Source of the DNA: Nocardia alni
GTDB taxonomy: Bacteria > Actinomycetota > Actinomycetes > Mycobacteriales > Mycobacteriaceae
Assembly: GCF_019038435.1 (NCBI RefSeq)
Contig: NZ_JAGPOX010000014.1
Coordinates: 1 to 64,000 of the forward strand
Reading direction: 5' to 3'
Length of the DNA stretch: 64,000 nucleotides
The notes under the pieces are model-generated. The model was not told where the DNA came from and did no database searches. It saw only the letters and a list, made by a program, of their open reading frames with translations. This document shows positions 37,612-45,714 of this stretch, piece after piece (the stretch's first letter is position 1; the number at the start of each line of letters is the position of its first letter). The position numbers were made by a program, and so were the translations under genes.

Positions 37612-38349
37612 CTACAGCTGGGTGACGCCGCCATCGACATAGAGCTCCGCACCGGTGGTGAAGGAGCTCAGGTCTCCAGCGAGGTAGACGGCAGTGGCGG
37701 CGACTTCCTCGGGACGGCCGATTCGGCCGAGTGGGGTGGGTGCGGCTGCCGGATCCCCCTGCGGAATCTCGGCTCGTAGTTCGTCGGCGCCGGGGGTGGC
37801 GACGGGGCCGGGGGTGAGGGCGTTGACTCGAATGCCGCGAACGGCCAGTTCGGCGGCCCAGGTGCGGGCGAGGCTGCGGATGGCGGCCTTGGTGGCCGCG
37901 TAGATGCCCAGGCCCGGGACGCCCCGCAGGGCCGCGCTGGAGGACAGCAGGATTACCGATGCACCGGCCGACAGCAGCGGTAGCGCCTTCTGGATCGTGA
38001 AGACCGTGCCCTTGAGGTTGATCGCGGTGACACGGTCGAAGCCCTCCTCGGTGATCTCGCCGAGCGGGCCGAAGTCCCCGACACCGGCATTGGCGACGAC
38101 GATGTCGAGATGTCCGCTGCGCTCGGCGATTTCGGTGAAAACCCGATCGAGATCATCGAGTTTCGATACGTCGCTTCGGATTCCGATGGCGCGGTCACCG
38201 ATCTGCTCGACCGCGGCGTCCAGCTCGACCTTACGGCGGCCGGTCAGGTAGACCGTCGCTCCCTCCTGCGCGAACCGGCGGGCTATGGCCAGGCCGATGC
38301 CGGTAGACGCACCGGTGACCAGGGCAGTCTTGCCGTTCAGCTGTGTCAT
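37612..38349 (-). CDS. SDR oxidoreductase controlled by the Rrf2-type regulator
   Basis: A 245-residue classical SDR: TGASTGIG cofactor loop, an NAGVG segment in place of NNAG, an active-site serine in LLSSSAAL and YAATK. The C-terminus GAELYVDGGVTQL is that of the FabG/glucose dehydrogenase-like group. A strong AGGAGG precedes the ATG. The inverted repeat GTAAC-N7-GTTAC lies 16 bp upstream, and the same repeat is upstream of the neighbouring Rrf2 gene. Confidence 0.88.
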   Translation of the reverse strand: MTQLNGKTALVTGASTGIGLAIARRFAQEGATVYLTGRRKVELDAAVEQIGDRAIGIRSDVSKLDDLDRVFTEIAERSGHLDIVVANAGVGDFGPLGEITEEGFDRVTAINLKGTVFTIQKALPLLSAGASVILLSSSAALRGVPGLGIYAATKAAIRSLARTWAAELAVRGIRVNALTPGPVATPGADELRAEIPQGDPAAAPTPLGRIGRPEEVAATAVYLAGDLSSFTTGAELYVDGGVTQL

Positions 38350-38364
38350 GAGAACCTCCTAGTG

Positions 38365-38381
38365 GTAACCATTTTTGTTAC
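38365..38381. promoter_or_regulatory. operator copy 1, GTAAC-N7-GTTAC
   Basis: A 17-bp inverted repeat, GTAACCATTTTTGTTAC, lies 16 bp before the SDR start. It matches the repeat before the Rrf2 regulator gene in sequence, arm length and spacing. It is probably bound by that regulator. Confidence 0.65.
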
Positions 38382-38426
38382 ATTCAAAGCCGCGGGTAGG
38401 AGTTCGAAACCCCAGGATTGCCGAAG

Positions 38427-38858
38427 TCAGGCGGCCCGCAATATATCCCGCAGTACGTCTTCGAGCGTGGTCTTCGCCAACTCCTCGCGGAGAGCAGCCT
38501 CGGCGCCGGCGTAGACGGCAGCCATGACAGGGCCGATGCCATGCCCCACAACACATTCAGGGTCGGGCGTCGAGGAATGCAGCGCGAAAACCGGCCCCGG
38601 TTCGATCGCGTCGTACACATCGCGCAGACTGATCGCCGCCAACTCACGCGACAGCATCCATCCGGCCCCGGCGCCGCGCCGGGACTCGACCAAGCCTGCC
38701 GAGCGCAGTTCGGACAGCAGGCGACGAATCACCACCGGGTTGGTGTTGACACTCGTGGCGATCTGCTCGGAGGTGGCGACCTCGTTACCGCGGCGCTGGT
38801 ACAGCCCGATCCAGGTCAGAGCATGCGCGGCGATGGTCAGCCTGCTGTTGGCACTCAT
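38427..38858 (-). CDS. Rrf2 family transcriptional regulator
   Basis: A 143-residue regulator of the Rrf2/IscR type. The winged-helix domain has TSEQIATSVNTNPVVIRRLLSEL and GAGAGWMLSR, as in the YwnA and NsrR branches. The three closely spaced cysteines of iron-sulfur members are not present (only one cysteine, in PECVVG), so it probably senses a thiol or electrophile. It lies upstream of the SDR gene on the same strand, and both genes carry the same inverted repeat at their promoters. Confidence 0.85.
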   Translation of the reverse strand: MSANSRLTIAAHALTWIGLYQRRGNEVATSEQIATSVNTNPVVIRRLLSELRSAGLVESRRGAGAGWMLSRELAAISLRDVYDAIEPGPVFALHSSTPDPECVVGHGIGPVMAAVYAGAEAALREELAKTTLEDVLRDILRAA

Positions 38859-38878
38859 CTCGCACCTCCGATCATGTT

Positions 38879-38895
38879 GTAACCATAATAGTTAC
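38879..38895. promoter_or_regulatory. operator copy 2, GTAAC-N7-GTTAC
   Basis: The 17-bp repeat GTAACCATAATAGTTAC lies 21 bp before the Rrf2 start. It shares both arms and the CAT spacer start with copy 1. The two copies suggest autoregulation plus control of the SDR gene. Confidence 0.65.
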
Positions 38896-38934
38896 GACAC
38901 CTTTGCGGCAAGACCTTTCGTGCACTCATACCCA

Positions 38935-39516
38935 TCACGAACCGGCGCGGGTGAACAGTGCGACCGCGTCGGTGACGAGCGGATCGATCATCTCGCCCGG
39001 TGCACGACCCGAGGTCACCAGCACGGCGATGCCCTGCATGGTCGCGGCCAGTAGCAGTTGCAGCCGCCACGGATCGCCCGGCGGCAGTACATCGGCCCGC
39101 TGCCCCTCCTCGATCAGCGCGCCGTACGCCGCGAACAGCCGGGTCGAGGCCTTCTCCAGGGCCGGGGAAGGCTCGTCCAGTTTAGCGGCGAACATCAACT
39201 CGAACAGGTTCGCGTCGTTCGCCGCGAACTCCACGAAGGCTCGCCCCGCGCCGAGTAGTTGTTCGCGATAGTCCTCCGAGCCGTCGATCGCCGCGCGCAC
39301 ACTGTCGCCCAGCCGGGCGAATCCGGCCTCGGCCAAGGCGTCCAGCAGTGCCTTGCGGTCGGCGAAGTGGCGGCGCGGTGCGGCGTGGCTGACGCCTACC
39401 TGCCGGGCGAGATCGCGTAGCGACAGATGGTCGATGCCCTGCTCCCGCAGCGTGCGCTCCGCCTCGGCGAGCAACGCCGCCCGCAGGTCACCGTGGTGAT
39501 AGGCGCGATCGGTCAT
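38935..39516 (-). CDS. TetR family regulator
   Basis: A 193-residue TetR regulator. The DNA-binding domain reads HHGDLRAALLAEAERTL, LRDLARQVGVSHAAPRRHF and FADRKALLDALAEAGF, followed by a helical ligand domain. The HHG-DLR and SHAAPRRHF features put it in a common actinobacterial TetR group. It is divergent from the SDR gene at 39580, and repeats lie between the two. Confidence 0.85.
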   Translation of the reverse strand: MTDRAYHHGDLRAALLAEAERTLREQGIDHLSLRDLARQVGVSHAAPRRHFADRKALLDALAEAGFARLGDSVRAAIDGSEDYREQLLGAGRAFVEFAANDANLFELMFAAKLDEPSPALEKASTRLFAAYGALIEEGQRADVLPPGDPWRLQLLLAATMQGIAVLVTSGRAPGEMIDPLVTDAVALFTRAGS

Positions 39517-39530
39517 ACCACACCCTAACA

Positions 39531-39590
39531 GTCAATGTAGCCGTTGACTACAATGTTGTCAGGAGATACATTGTTGTCTATGACTACATT
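39531..39590. promoter_or_regulatory. probable TetR operator region with inverted and direct repeats
   Basis: Between the divergent TetR and SDR starts: TGTAG-N7-CTACA at 39536-39552, GTCAA-N8-TTGAC at 39531-39548, and a direct repeat TACA(A/T)TGTTGTC at 39549-39560 and 39567-39578 (18-bp period). The outer AATGTAG and CTACATT arms close the region. The repeats are seen; the exact binding site is not resolved. Confidence 0.45.
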
Positions 39591-40467
39591 CGATATCCCG
39601 CAGATCCCCAATTTGACCGGCAAGACCGCGATCGTGACCGGCGCCAACAGTGGTATCGGACGCTCGACCGCTCAGGCGCTCGCCGCGGCCGGCGCCCACG
39701 TCGTGCTGGCCGTGCGCGATCTCGTCAAGGGGCAGACGGCCGCGGCCGCCATGCTCGGCGCGACCGAGGTCCGAGAGCTCGATCTCGCCGACCTGAGCTC
39801 GGTGCGCGATTTCGCCGCGCACTGGGATGGGCCGATCGACCTGCTGATCAACAACGCGGGTGTCTCGGGGCCCACACTGACCCGCACCGCAGACGGATTC
39901 GAGTCGAAATTCGGCATCAACCACCTGGGTCACTTCGCACTGACCACCCTGCTGCTCGAGCACCTCACCGGCCGGGTGGTCACCCTGGCCTCACTGGCCG
40001 AGCGCATGGCCCACCTCGACCTCGACGACCCGAACTGGGAGCGCCGCCCCTACGAACAGTCCCGCGCCTACGCCGATTCGAAAATGGCGAACCTACTGTT
40101 CACAACGGAACTCCAACGCCGGCTCACCGCCTCGGGATCACCGGTACTGGCCATGGCCGCACACCCAGGCATGGTCGCGACGAACATCTACAACAATTCG
40201 GGCCCGCGCACCGCGCACTCCGTGCTGTGGGCGATCGCGATCCGGCTCCTGGCCCAGGATTCCGATCACGGCGCGCTGCCCGTCCTGTACGCGGCCGTCG
40301 CTGACCTGCCCGGCGACAGCTTCACCGGCCCGCGTCACCTCATGCATATGCGCGGCGGCGCGCAATCGCTCGAGCGCTCGGACACCGCACGGGATCCGGA
40401 ACTGGCCCGGCGTCTGTGGACCGAATCCGAACGGCTCACCGGGATCCCCTCACCGCTGGCAGCCTGA
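39580..40467 (+). CDS. short-chain dehydrogenase, retinol-dehydrogenase-like
   Basis: A 295-residue SDR. TGANSGIG binds NAD(P), NNAG is present, and the active site is AYADSK. The LTGRVVTLASLAERMAHLDLDDPNWERR stretch (shown in part) is typical of the RDH/oxidoreductase group. ATG 39580 is the plain start, but AGGAGA with a better distance would favour a TTG 2-3 codons upstream. Divergent from its likely TetR repressor. Substrate unknown. Confidence 0.85.
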   Translation: MTTFDIPQIPNLTGKTAIVTGANSGIGRSTAQALAAAGAHVVLAVRDLVKGQTAAAAMLGATEVRELDLADLSSVRDFAAHWDGPIDLLINNAGVSGPTLTRTADGFESKFGINHLGHFALTTLLLEHLTGRVVTLASLAERMAHLDLDDPNWERRPYEQSRAYADSKMANLLFTTELQRRLTASGSPVLAMAAHPGMVATNIYNNSGPRTAHSVLWAIAIRLLAQDSDHGALPVLYAAVADLPGDSFTGPRHLMHMRGGAQSLERSDTARDPELARRLWTESERLTGIPSPLAA

Positions 40468-40498
40468 GCCGCACGTCGGGTCACTACGCTGAACACCT

Positions 40499-40903
40499 AT
40501 GGCTCGCTACGTGATCGACGCCCCGACCCTGCTCCATCTCGTGGATGCCGGACTCCGTGTCGATCCGAGCCACCGGCTGGTCGCCCCCAACTCGATCCGG
40601 TCGGAGGCACTGGAACTGCTGCTTCAGGACGTCCATGCGGGCAGGCGCACCGAAAAGGACGCTCTCGCAGCACATGAGCGAATCACCGAGACGAAGATCC
40701 GGCTGCTCGGCGATCGCGCGTCACGCCGCGCCGCGCCGCAGCTGGCCCGGAGCAAGGGCTGGGACAGGATCAGGACCGCCGAATACCTCGCGATCACCCG
40801 TTTACAGGCCGATGCGCTGGTGACGGTGGACCCGAACCTGTCCGCCGCAGCGCAGGACTCCGTGCCGGTCGGCGCCATCGAGGACCTGCTCGTTCCGGAG
40901 TAA
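40499..40903 (+). CDS. PIN-domain protein (VapC-like) without an antitoxin
   Basis: A 134-residue PIN-fold protein: the first acidic residue is in YVIDAPTLLHL, then LVAPNSIRSEALELLL, and the C-terminal AEYLAITRLQADALVTVDPNL strand has the family's last acidic positions. PIN toxins are ribonucleases that cut tRNA or rRNA. No antitoxin gene lies upstream (31-bp gap from the SDR gene), so it may be a solitary or housekeeping PIN protein. Confidence 0.65.
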   Translation: MARYVIDAPTLLHLVDAGLRVDPSHRLVAPNSIRSEALELLLQDVHAGRRTEKDALAAHERITETKIRLLGDRASRRAAPQLARSKGWDRIRTAEYLAITRLQADALVTVDPNLSAAAQDSVPVGAIEDLLVPE

Positions 40904-40955
40904 CCCGAGGTACACGCGAGTGGACAGGCCCGTCGACCGCGCCCGGGCGAGGCGG

Positions 40956-41290
40956 ATGCCTACCGGTCGTTGCCGGTTCGACCTTGACCGTGAGGTAGGC
41001 ATGGGAGGGGCTGAGCCACTGTGAGCCAACAAAGCCGACCAGACGACGGATCTTCTCGCGAGCGTGGACTCCGTGACAGTCGGCGTCGCCGACACCGTGC
41101 CCGCCCCGAGGCAAACGCATCACCCGCACTCACCTCAGCGCAGCAGATGCCTACCGGTCGGCATGGGCCGCCAACTCGGCCTGGACGGTCATGTAGGCAT
41201 GAGAGGAGTTGAGCCACGGCAAGCAGACCCACCACGCGGCGAATCTTCCTCTCACGCGCGGGACTCCGTGACACTCGGTGTCGCCCGACA
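40956..41290 (-). repeat. two decayed tandem copies of the recX terminal module
   Basis: Unit A (about 40956-41096) and unit B (about 41147-41290) are related to each other and to the 3' end of recX directly upstream in gene direction. Translated on the minus strand, A still reads AREKIRRLVGFV and SHAYLTVKVEPA, and B reads ARERKIRRVVGLL in one frame and SHAYMTVQAELAAHADR in another. In recX the same part reads RDKKIRRLVGLLARRGYSPS and QAYATVKAELAAADER. A and B share a further upstream part with the ACTCCGTGACA core. Frames are broken, so they are noncoding relics. Confidence 0.8.
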
Positions 41291-41351
41291 AGGGCCTGCC
41301 TGGAAGCACCGGACCAAGGCGTCGGTTGCGCTCACCCGGCACAGCCGACGC

Positions 41352-43379
41352 CTACCGCTCGTCGGCGGCCGCCAGTTCGGCCTTGACGGTCGCGTAGGCC
41401 TGAGAGGGGCTGTAGCCGCGACGGGCCAGTAGACCTACCAGGCGGCGAATCTTCTTGTCGCGGTCCAGGTCTGGGGACATGGCGTGCAGCTTGCGACGCA
41501 GTAGGGCGATAGCGGCATCGTCGGTGTCGGTATCTGTCGACGTGTCGGCCGGTACGGCGCGCAAGACCGGCGCTGCTACATCGGCGCCCTCTTCTCCCGA
41601 ATCCGAGCACTCCTGCTCGGGCGGGCCTGGGGATTCGATTCCCGTCGCCTCGATCAGCGCAGTACTGGCAGCGTTGAAGCTGTATCCACGAGCGACCAGT
41701 TCATCTATGAGGCGGCGGAACTCGAGCGGATTGCGTGCGTATTCGGGCATCTCACGCAGCTTCCGGCGAATCCAGGCGAGAGCGAAATCGTCGTACGGTT
41801 TGCCCACGGATTCCTGTGCGCGCGCTGCGGCATGGGCGGCGGCGCGATCGTCCGACTCTGTTCGCCATTGCGGTGCGGGTTTGGGGTGTCGCCGTCGCAA
41901 CCGTTCGGAGCCGGACAGGCTATTCGCAGAGTGCTGATCCGAGTACTGCTCGTCGTGGCGGGGCGGGTCGGGGAATTCGACCGTCGCCAGTTCCGCGGTG
42001 ACCACCGAGTAGGCGGTGGAGGGATCGTAGCCACGACGAGCGAGCAGACCCACCAAACGGCGGATCGCCTTGTCGCGCTCCAGATTCGCGGGAAGCGTGC
42101 GAAGTTTCTGGCGGACCAGCTCGCCGGCGCGGGACCGTTCGTCGTCGGCGCTGATGGACTCCAGAGCAGGTGCGGCGTCCTCGGGGGTAATCCCCTTGCG
42201 GCGCAGCTCCTGGGCAAGCACCTTCTTACCCTTGCCGGAGTAGGCGTGCCGAGAATGCACCCACTGTTCGGCGAATGCCGCATCGTTGATCAGCCCGACC
42301 GTAGCGAGCCTGTCCAGCGTTCGCTCGGTGATCTCGGGCGTAAACCCCTTGGCCGCCAACTTATCCGCCAGTTCAGCCCGGCTACGAGCACGATCGGTGA
42401 GCAACCGCAGGCAGGTCTCCTTGGCCTGCGCCTCCGTCCCGCCCTGCGGTTCGTGGCCGGACTCCGCACCACGCCGCCCTCCCCTGCGGGTGCGGCGACC
42501 GGCCTCTGGCTCGGACGATTCATCGCGTAAGGCGGTGGACTCGGATGCCACATCGCCGAATGCACCCGCTTGCCGATGGACACGCTGACGTGCCTCGGGT
42601 TCTCGGTCGGCCGCAGTATCCTCAGCCCGCCCACCAAGCGCCGACCGGCTCGTCGAATCATCTTGCCGCAGTGAGTTTCCGGCATTCTTGCCACGCGCGG
42701 ATCCTCGATGGGCACGATGCCCCGCTCCGGACTCCGGAAGGTCATGAGACTCCGGAAGGTCATCGCCGGGCATAGTGCCCCTTGGCACACCACGCTCCGG
42801 CTCGCGCTCGGATCGTTCGGCACCCTGCCTGGATCCGAATCCAGCACGGCGACCGGAACCGAACGATTCGCTACTGAGATCCGCATTCCCGAACGCCCGG
42901 TCGTCCGACGGCCGACACGTCCTGGCATCTCGCGGAGAAATGCTCTCCGAATCCTTTCGGCGAGAACGACTTCCGGACCAGGGATCAACGACCTCCCGGA
43001 TCCTTTCCCCGGGACCGGCGCTGACAGGCCGCTTCATCAATTCTTCGAGTGAAGGTTCCTCGGTCGGCGACGACTCTGCACTGGCGTCACTTGTACCGAT
43101 GACGCGACGGCACCCCTGGTCGACACCAGCGTCCGACTCGACAGCCCCACCGTCCGAGCGAAACACACCACCGACCGCAGCCCCCTCCCCCGCGCCCGCC
43201 CGCTTCTTCCGCCCCGAACGACGTTGCGGCCGAGGAGATCCGGGCCGGTCAGCATCCTCGTCCGACCGCCCCCCGGACTCCAGCTGCTCTATCTGCCGCC
43301 GCAGCAGCTCTACTTCATCGAGCCGAGTCGCGCCAGGGTCACGGGATGACCCGGACCCCGGCGTTCCCCGGTCCGGCAT
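41352..43379 (-). CDS. recX: RecX regulatory protein, greatly enlarged, with triplicated terminal module
   Basis: A 675-residue RecX, against about 150-200 in most bacteria. Residues 1-315 are disordered and rich in Arg, Ser, Glu and Gly. Residues 318-467 are a complete RecX core (CLRLLTDRARSRAELADKL to RRGYDPSTAYSVVTAELA). Two extra copies of the last three-helix module follow: 533-582 (RRKLREMPEYARNPLEF, RGYSFNAAS) and 623-671 (RRKLHAMSPDLDRDKKIRRL, RGYSPSQAYATVKAEL). Acidic or polar linkers separate them. RecX binds in the groove of RecA filaments and blocks their growth. The ATG lies 4 bp after the recA stop. Confidence 0.88.
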   Translation of the reverse strand: MPDRGTPGSGSSRDPGATRLDEVELLRRQIEQLESGGRSDEDADRPGSPRPQRRSGRKKRAGAGEGAAVGGVFRSDGGAVESDAGVDQGCRRVIGTSDASAESSPTEEPSLEELMKRPVSAGPGERIREVVDPWSGSRSRRKDSESISPRDARTCRPSDDRAFGNADLSSESFGSGRRAGFGSRQGAERSEREPERGVPRGTMPGDDLPESHDLPESGAGHRAHRGSARGKNAGNSLRQDDSTSRSALGGRAEDTAADREPEARQRVHRQAGAFGDVASESTALRDESSEPEAGRRTRRGGRRGAESGHEPQGGTEAQAKETCLRLLTDRARSRAELADKLAAKGFTPEITERTLDRLATVGLINDAAFAEQWVHSRHAYSGKGKKVLAQELRRKGITPEDAAPALESISADDERSRAGELVRQKLRTLPANLERDKAIRRLVGLLARRGYDPSTAYSVVTAELATVEFPDPPRHDEQYSDQHSANSLSGSERLRRRHPKPAPQWRTESDDRAAAHAAARAQESVGKPYDDFALAWIRRKLREMPEYARNPLEFRRLIDELVARGYSFNAASTALIEATGIESPGPPEQECSDSGEEGADVAAPVLRAVPADTSTDTDTDDAAIALLRRKLHAMSPDLDRDKKIRRLVGLLARRGYSPSQAYATVKAELAAADER

Positions 43380-43383
43380 CGGT

Positions 43384-44427
43384 TCAGAAGTCAACGGGCG
43401 CTTCGGCGCCCGTGTCTGCGGTGACATCTGCACCGATGCCGAGCTTTTCCGCGATCTTCTTCTCGATCTCGTCGCGGACGTCGGGGTTTTCCAACAGGAA
43501 CTTGCGGGCGTTCTCCTTGCCCTGGCCGAGCTGATCGCCCTCGTAGGTGTACCAGGAGCCGGACTTGCGGACGAATCCGTGCTCGACACCCATATCGATG
43601 ATCGAGCCCTCCTTGGAGATGCCCACACCGTAGAGAATGTCGAACTCGGCCTGCTTGAACGGCGGCGCGACCTTGTTCTTCACGACCTTCACCCGGGTGC
43701 GGTTGCCCACCGCGTCGGTGCCGTCCTTGAGCGTCTCGATGCGCCGGATGTCCAGACGCACGGAGGCGTAGAACTTCAGCGCCTTACCACCGGTGGTGGT
43801 CTCGGGCGAGCCGAACATGACGCCGATCTTCTCGCGGAGCTGGTTGATGAAGACCGCGGTGGTGCCGGAGTTGTTGAGGGCGCTGGTGATCTTGCGCAGA
43901 GCCTGGCTCATCAGCCGGGCCTGCAAACCGACGTGGCTGTCGCCCATCTCGCCCTCGATCTCGGCGCGGGGGACAAGGGCGGCCACCGAGTCGATGACGA
44001 TGATGGCCAGGGCGCCGGAGCGGATCAGCATATCGGCGATCTCGAGGGCCTGCTCACCGGTGTCCGGCTGGGAGACCAGCAGGGCGTCGGTGTCGACGCC
44101 GAGCTTACGGGCGTACTCGGGGTCAAGGGCGTGCTCGGCGTCGATGATGGCCGCGACGCCGCCGGCGGCCTGGGCATTGGCGATCGCGTGCAGGGCGACC
44201 GTGGTCTTACCGGAGGACTCCGGACCGTAGATCTCGACGATGCGGCCGCGCGGATAACCACCCAGGCCCAAGGCCACGTCCAGCGCGATCGACCCGCTCG
44301 GGATGACCGAAATAGGCTGGCGCGCCTCTTCTCCCAGGCGCATGACCGCGCCCTTGCCGAAGCTCTTCTCGACTTGCGCCAGCGCGAGCTCGAGCGCCTT
44401 ATCGCGATCGTAGGCCTGTGGTGCCAT
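43384..44427 (-). CDS. recA: recombinase RecA
   Basis: A 347-residue RecA without an intein. Walker A is GPESSGKTT, and the segments [26 protein letters not shown] and a [19 protein letters not shown] loop are canonical. It forms filaments on single-stranded DNA, drives strand exchange and triggers LexA cleavage. GGGGA precedes the ATG. A LexA box lies about 90 bp upstream. recX follows in the same operon. Confidence 0.98.
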   Translation of the reverse strand: MAPQAYDRDKALELALAQVEKSFGKGAVMRLGEEARQPISVIPSGSIALDVALGLGGYPRGRIVEIYGPESSGKTTVALHAIANAQAAGGVAAIIDAEHALDPEYARKLGVDTDALLVSQPDTGEQALEIADMLIRSGALAIIVIDSVAALVPRAEIEGEMGDSHVGLQARLMSQALRKITSALNNSGTTAVFINQLREKIGVMFGSPETTTGGKALKFYASVRLDIRRIETLKDGTDAVGNRTRVKVVKNKVAPPFKQAEFDILYGVGISKEGSIIDMGVEHGFVRKSGSWYTYEGDQLGQGKENARKFLLENPDVRDEIEKKIAEKLGIGADVTADTGAEAPVDF

Positions 44428-44516
44428 CGTCCGATTCCCCTTTTTTGTGGGTGTCCTTATGTGGTTGGCGCCCACACTAGAGGGCGGCACCGACAAGTTC
44501 TGACGGCAAGCATAAA

Positions 44517-44530
44517 CGAACACCTGTTCG
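44517..44530. promoter_or_regulatory. LexA (SOS) box upstream of recA
   Basis: CGAAC-ACCT-GTTCG, with a further A on the right, matches the mycobacterial SOS box TCGAAC-N4-GTTCGA at all but one outer position. It sits about 90 bp before the recA ATG on the minus strand and should confer DNA-damage induction on recA-recX. Confidence 0.85.
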
Positions 44531-44604
44531 ACGCAAGCGACGCGCCCGCAAAACACGCGGAAACGCCCCGAGCCCCCTCGGAAACGACCGGAAGCAGCGG
44601 CCCT

Positions 44605-45633
44605 CTACCGTGCCGGCGGCGACTGTACCGCCGCGATCCGATCGACTCCCATCAGTGCCTGCGCCTGCTTGAACACCCGCAGCGCCGGGGTCACCTCCAC
44701 ATCGGTGACGCCTTCGAGCGAACCCAGCCGCTCGGTGACGTACCGGTACAGATGCGCGATATCCCGGCACACGATCGAGGCCAGCAGATTCGTCGCCCCG
44801 GTGGAGGCGGCCACGAACGCCACCTCCGGATGCGTGGCCAGCGCCCGCCCCACCGCGTCCAGTTCGGCGGGCCGCACGCGCAGCCACAGCGACGCCAGTA
44901 CCGAATACCCCATCTTCTCCAGCGCGAAATCCAGATCGAAATACAGCACGCCCGCCTCCGTCAGCTCGCTCACGCGCCGTGCGGCCCGGGCGGGACTCCA
45001 GCCGGTGGCGGCGGCGATCCGGGAGTAGGGCGCACGGCCGTCGCGGGCCAGCACCGCGAGCATCGCCTCGTCCGGCGCCGAGAGCTCGATCGAGGCCGTG
45101 CCCGGCAGATCGCTCGTGCCCCCACGCCGCGGACCCAGCCGCTCGAGCTGGTCCGCCGTGAGCAGTCCGCCGAATTTGGGCCACTCCTGTGCCAGCGAGA
45201 ACCGATACATGATCTCGTACGCGTTGACGCCGATGACCTGCGGCGCCCGGGGAATAGTGTTGAGCAACAAGGCGTCTCGCTGCTCATTCGTGCGCGGACG
45301 ACTCACGCACGTCACCTCCGCGCCGGTCGACAGCAGCGTCACCCAGCTGACATCGGGCAGCCTGGTCAGCGATTCGGCCAGCCGCAGCGCCTTGTCCGGA
45401 GCCGAGCACAGCCGCAGCATCCAGCGCGTACTGCCCAGCGGGACGACGTTCACCAGCCCGCTGACATGCAGGATGCCGCGTTCGCGCAGCGACCGGTACC
45501 GGCGCGCGACGGTCTGCTCGGACACCTCCAGGATCGCGCCGAGCGTCGCGAACGGAATACGCGGATCGACGACCAGCCCGTGCACGATCCGTTTGTCCAG
45601 CAGATCCAGCGCGTCCGCCTCGTCGACAGCCAC
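44605..45633 (-). CDS. Lrp/AsnC family regulator, tandem two-domain type
   Basis: A 342-residue protein with two Lrp units in tandem. Each has an AsnC-type helix-turn-helix: ATLGAILEVSEQTVARRYRSL in the first (shown to 20 or so), SRIAAATGWSPARAARRV in the second. Each is followed by an alpha/beta RAM-like ligand domain; the second ends in TDVEVTPALRVFK. GTG 45633 is preceded by a GGGGGG tract, and the frame is open upstream. It lies between recA and the methyltransferase gene, both absent as neighbours in M. tuberculosis; targets are unknown. Confidence 0.85.
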   Translation of the reverse strand: MAVDEADALDLLDKRIVHGLVVDPRIPFATLGAILEVSEQTVARRYRSLRERGILHVSGLVNVVPLGSTRWMLRLCSAPDKALRLAESLTRLPDVSWVTLLSTGAEVTCVSRPRTNEQRDALLLNTIPRAPQVIGVNAYEIMYRFSLAQEWPKFGGLLTADQLERLGPRRGGTSDLPGTASIELSAPDEAMLAVLARDGRAPYSRIAAATGWSPARAARRVSELTEAGVLYFDLDFALEKMGYSVLASLWLRVRPAELDAVGRALATHPEVAFVAASTGATNLLASIVCRDIAHLYRYVTERLGSLEGVTDVEVTPALRVFKQAQALMGVDRIAAVQSPPAR

Positions 45634-45714
45634 GGAAACGATCCCCCCTGCCGCCGGTTGACCTGGTGAATATCCAGTATGCCGCACGACCGGCGACGGG
45701 ACCGGCCGGCGAAC

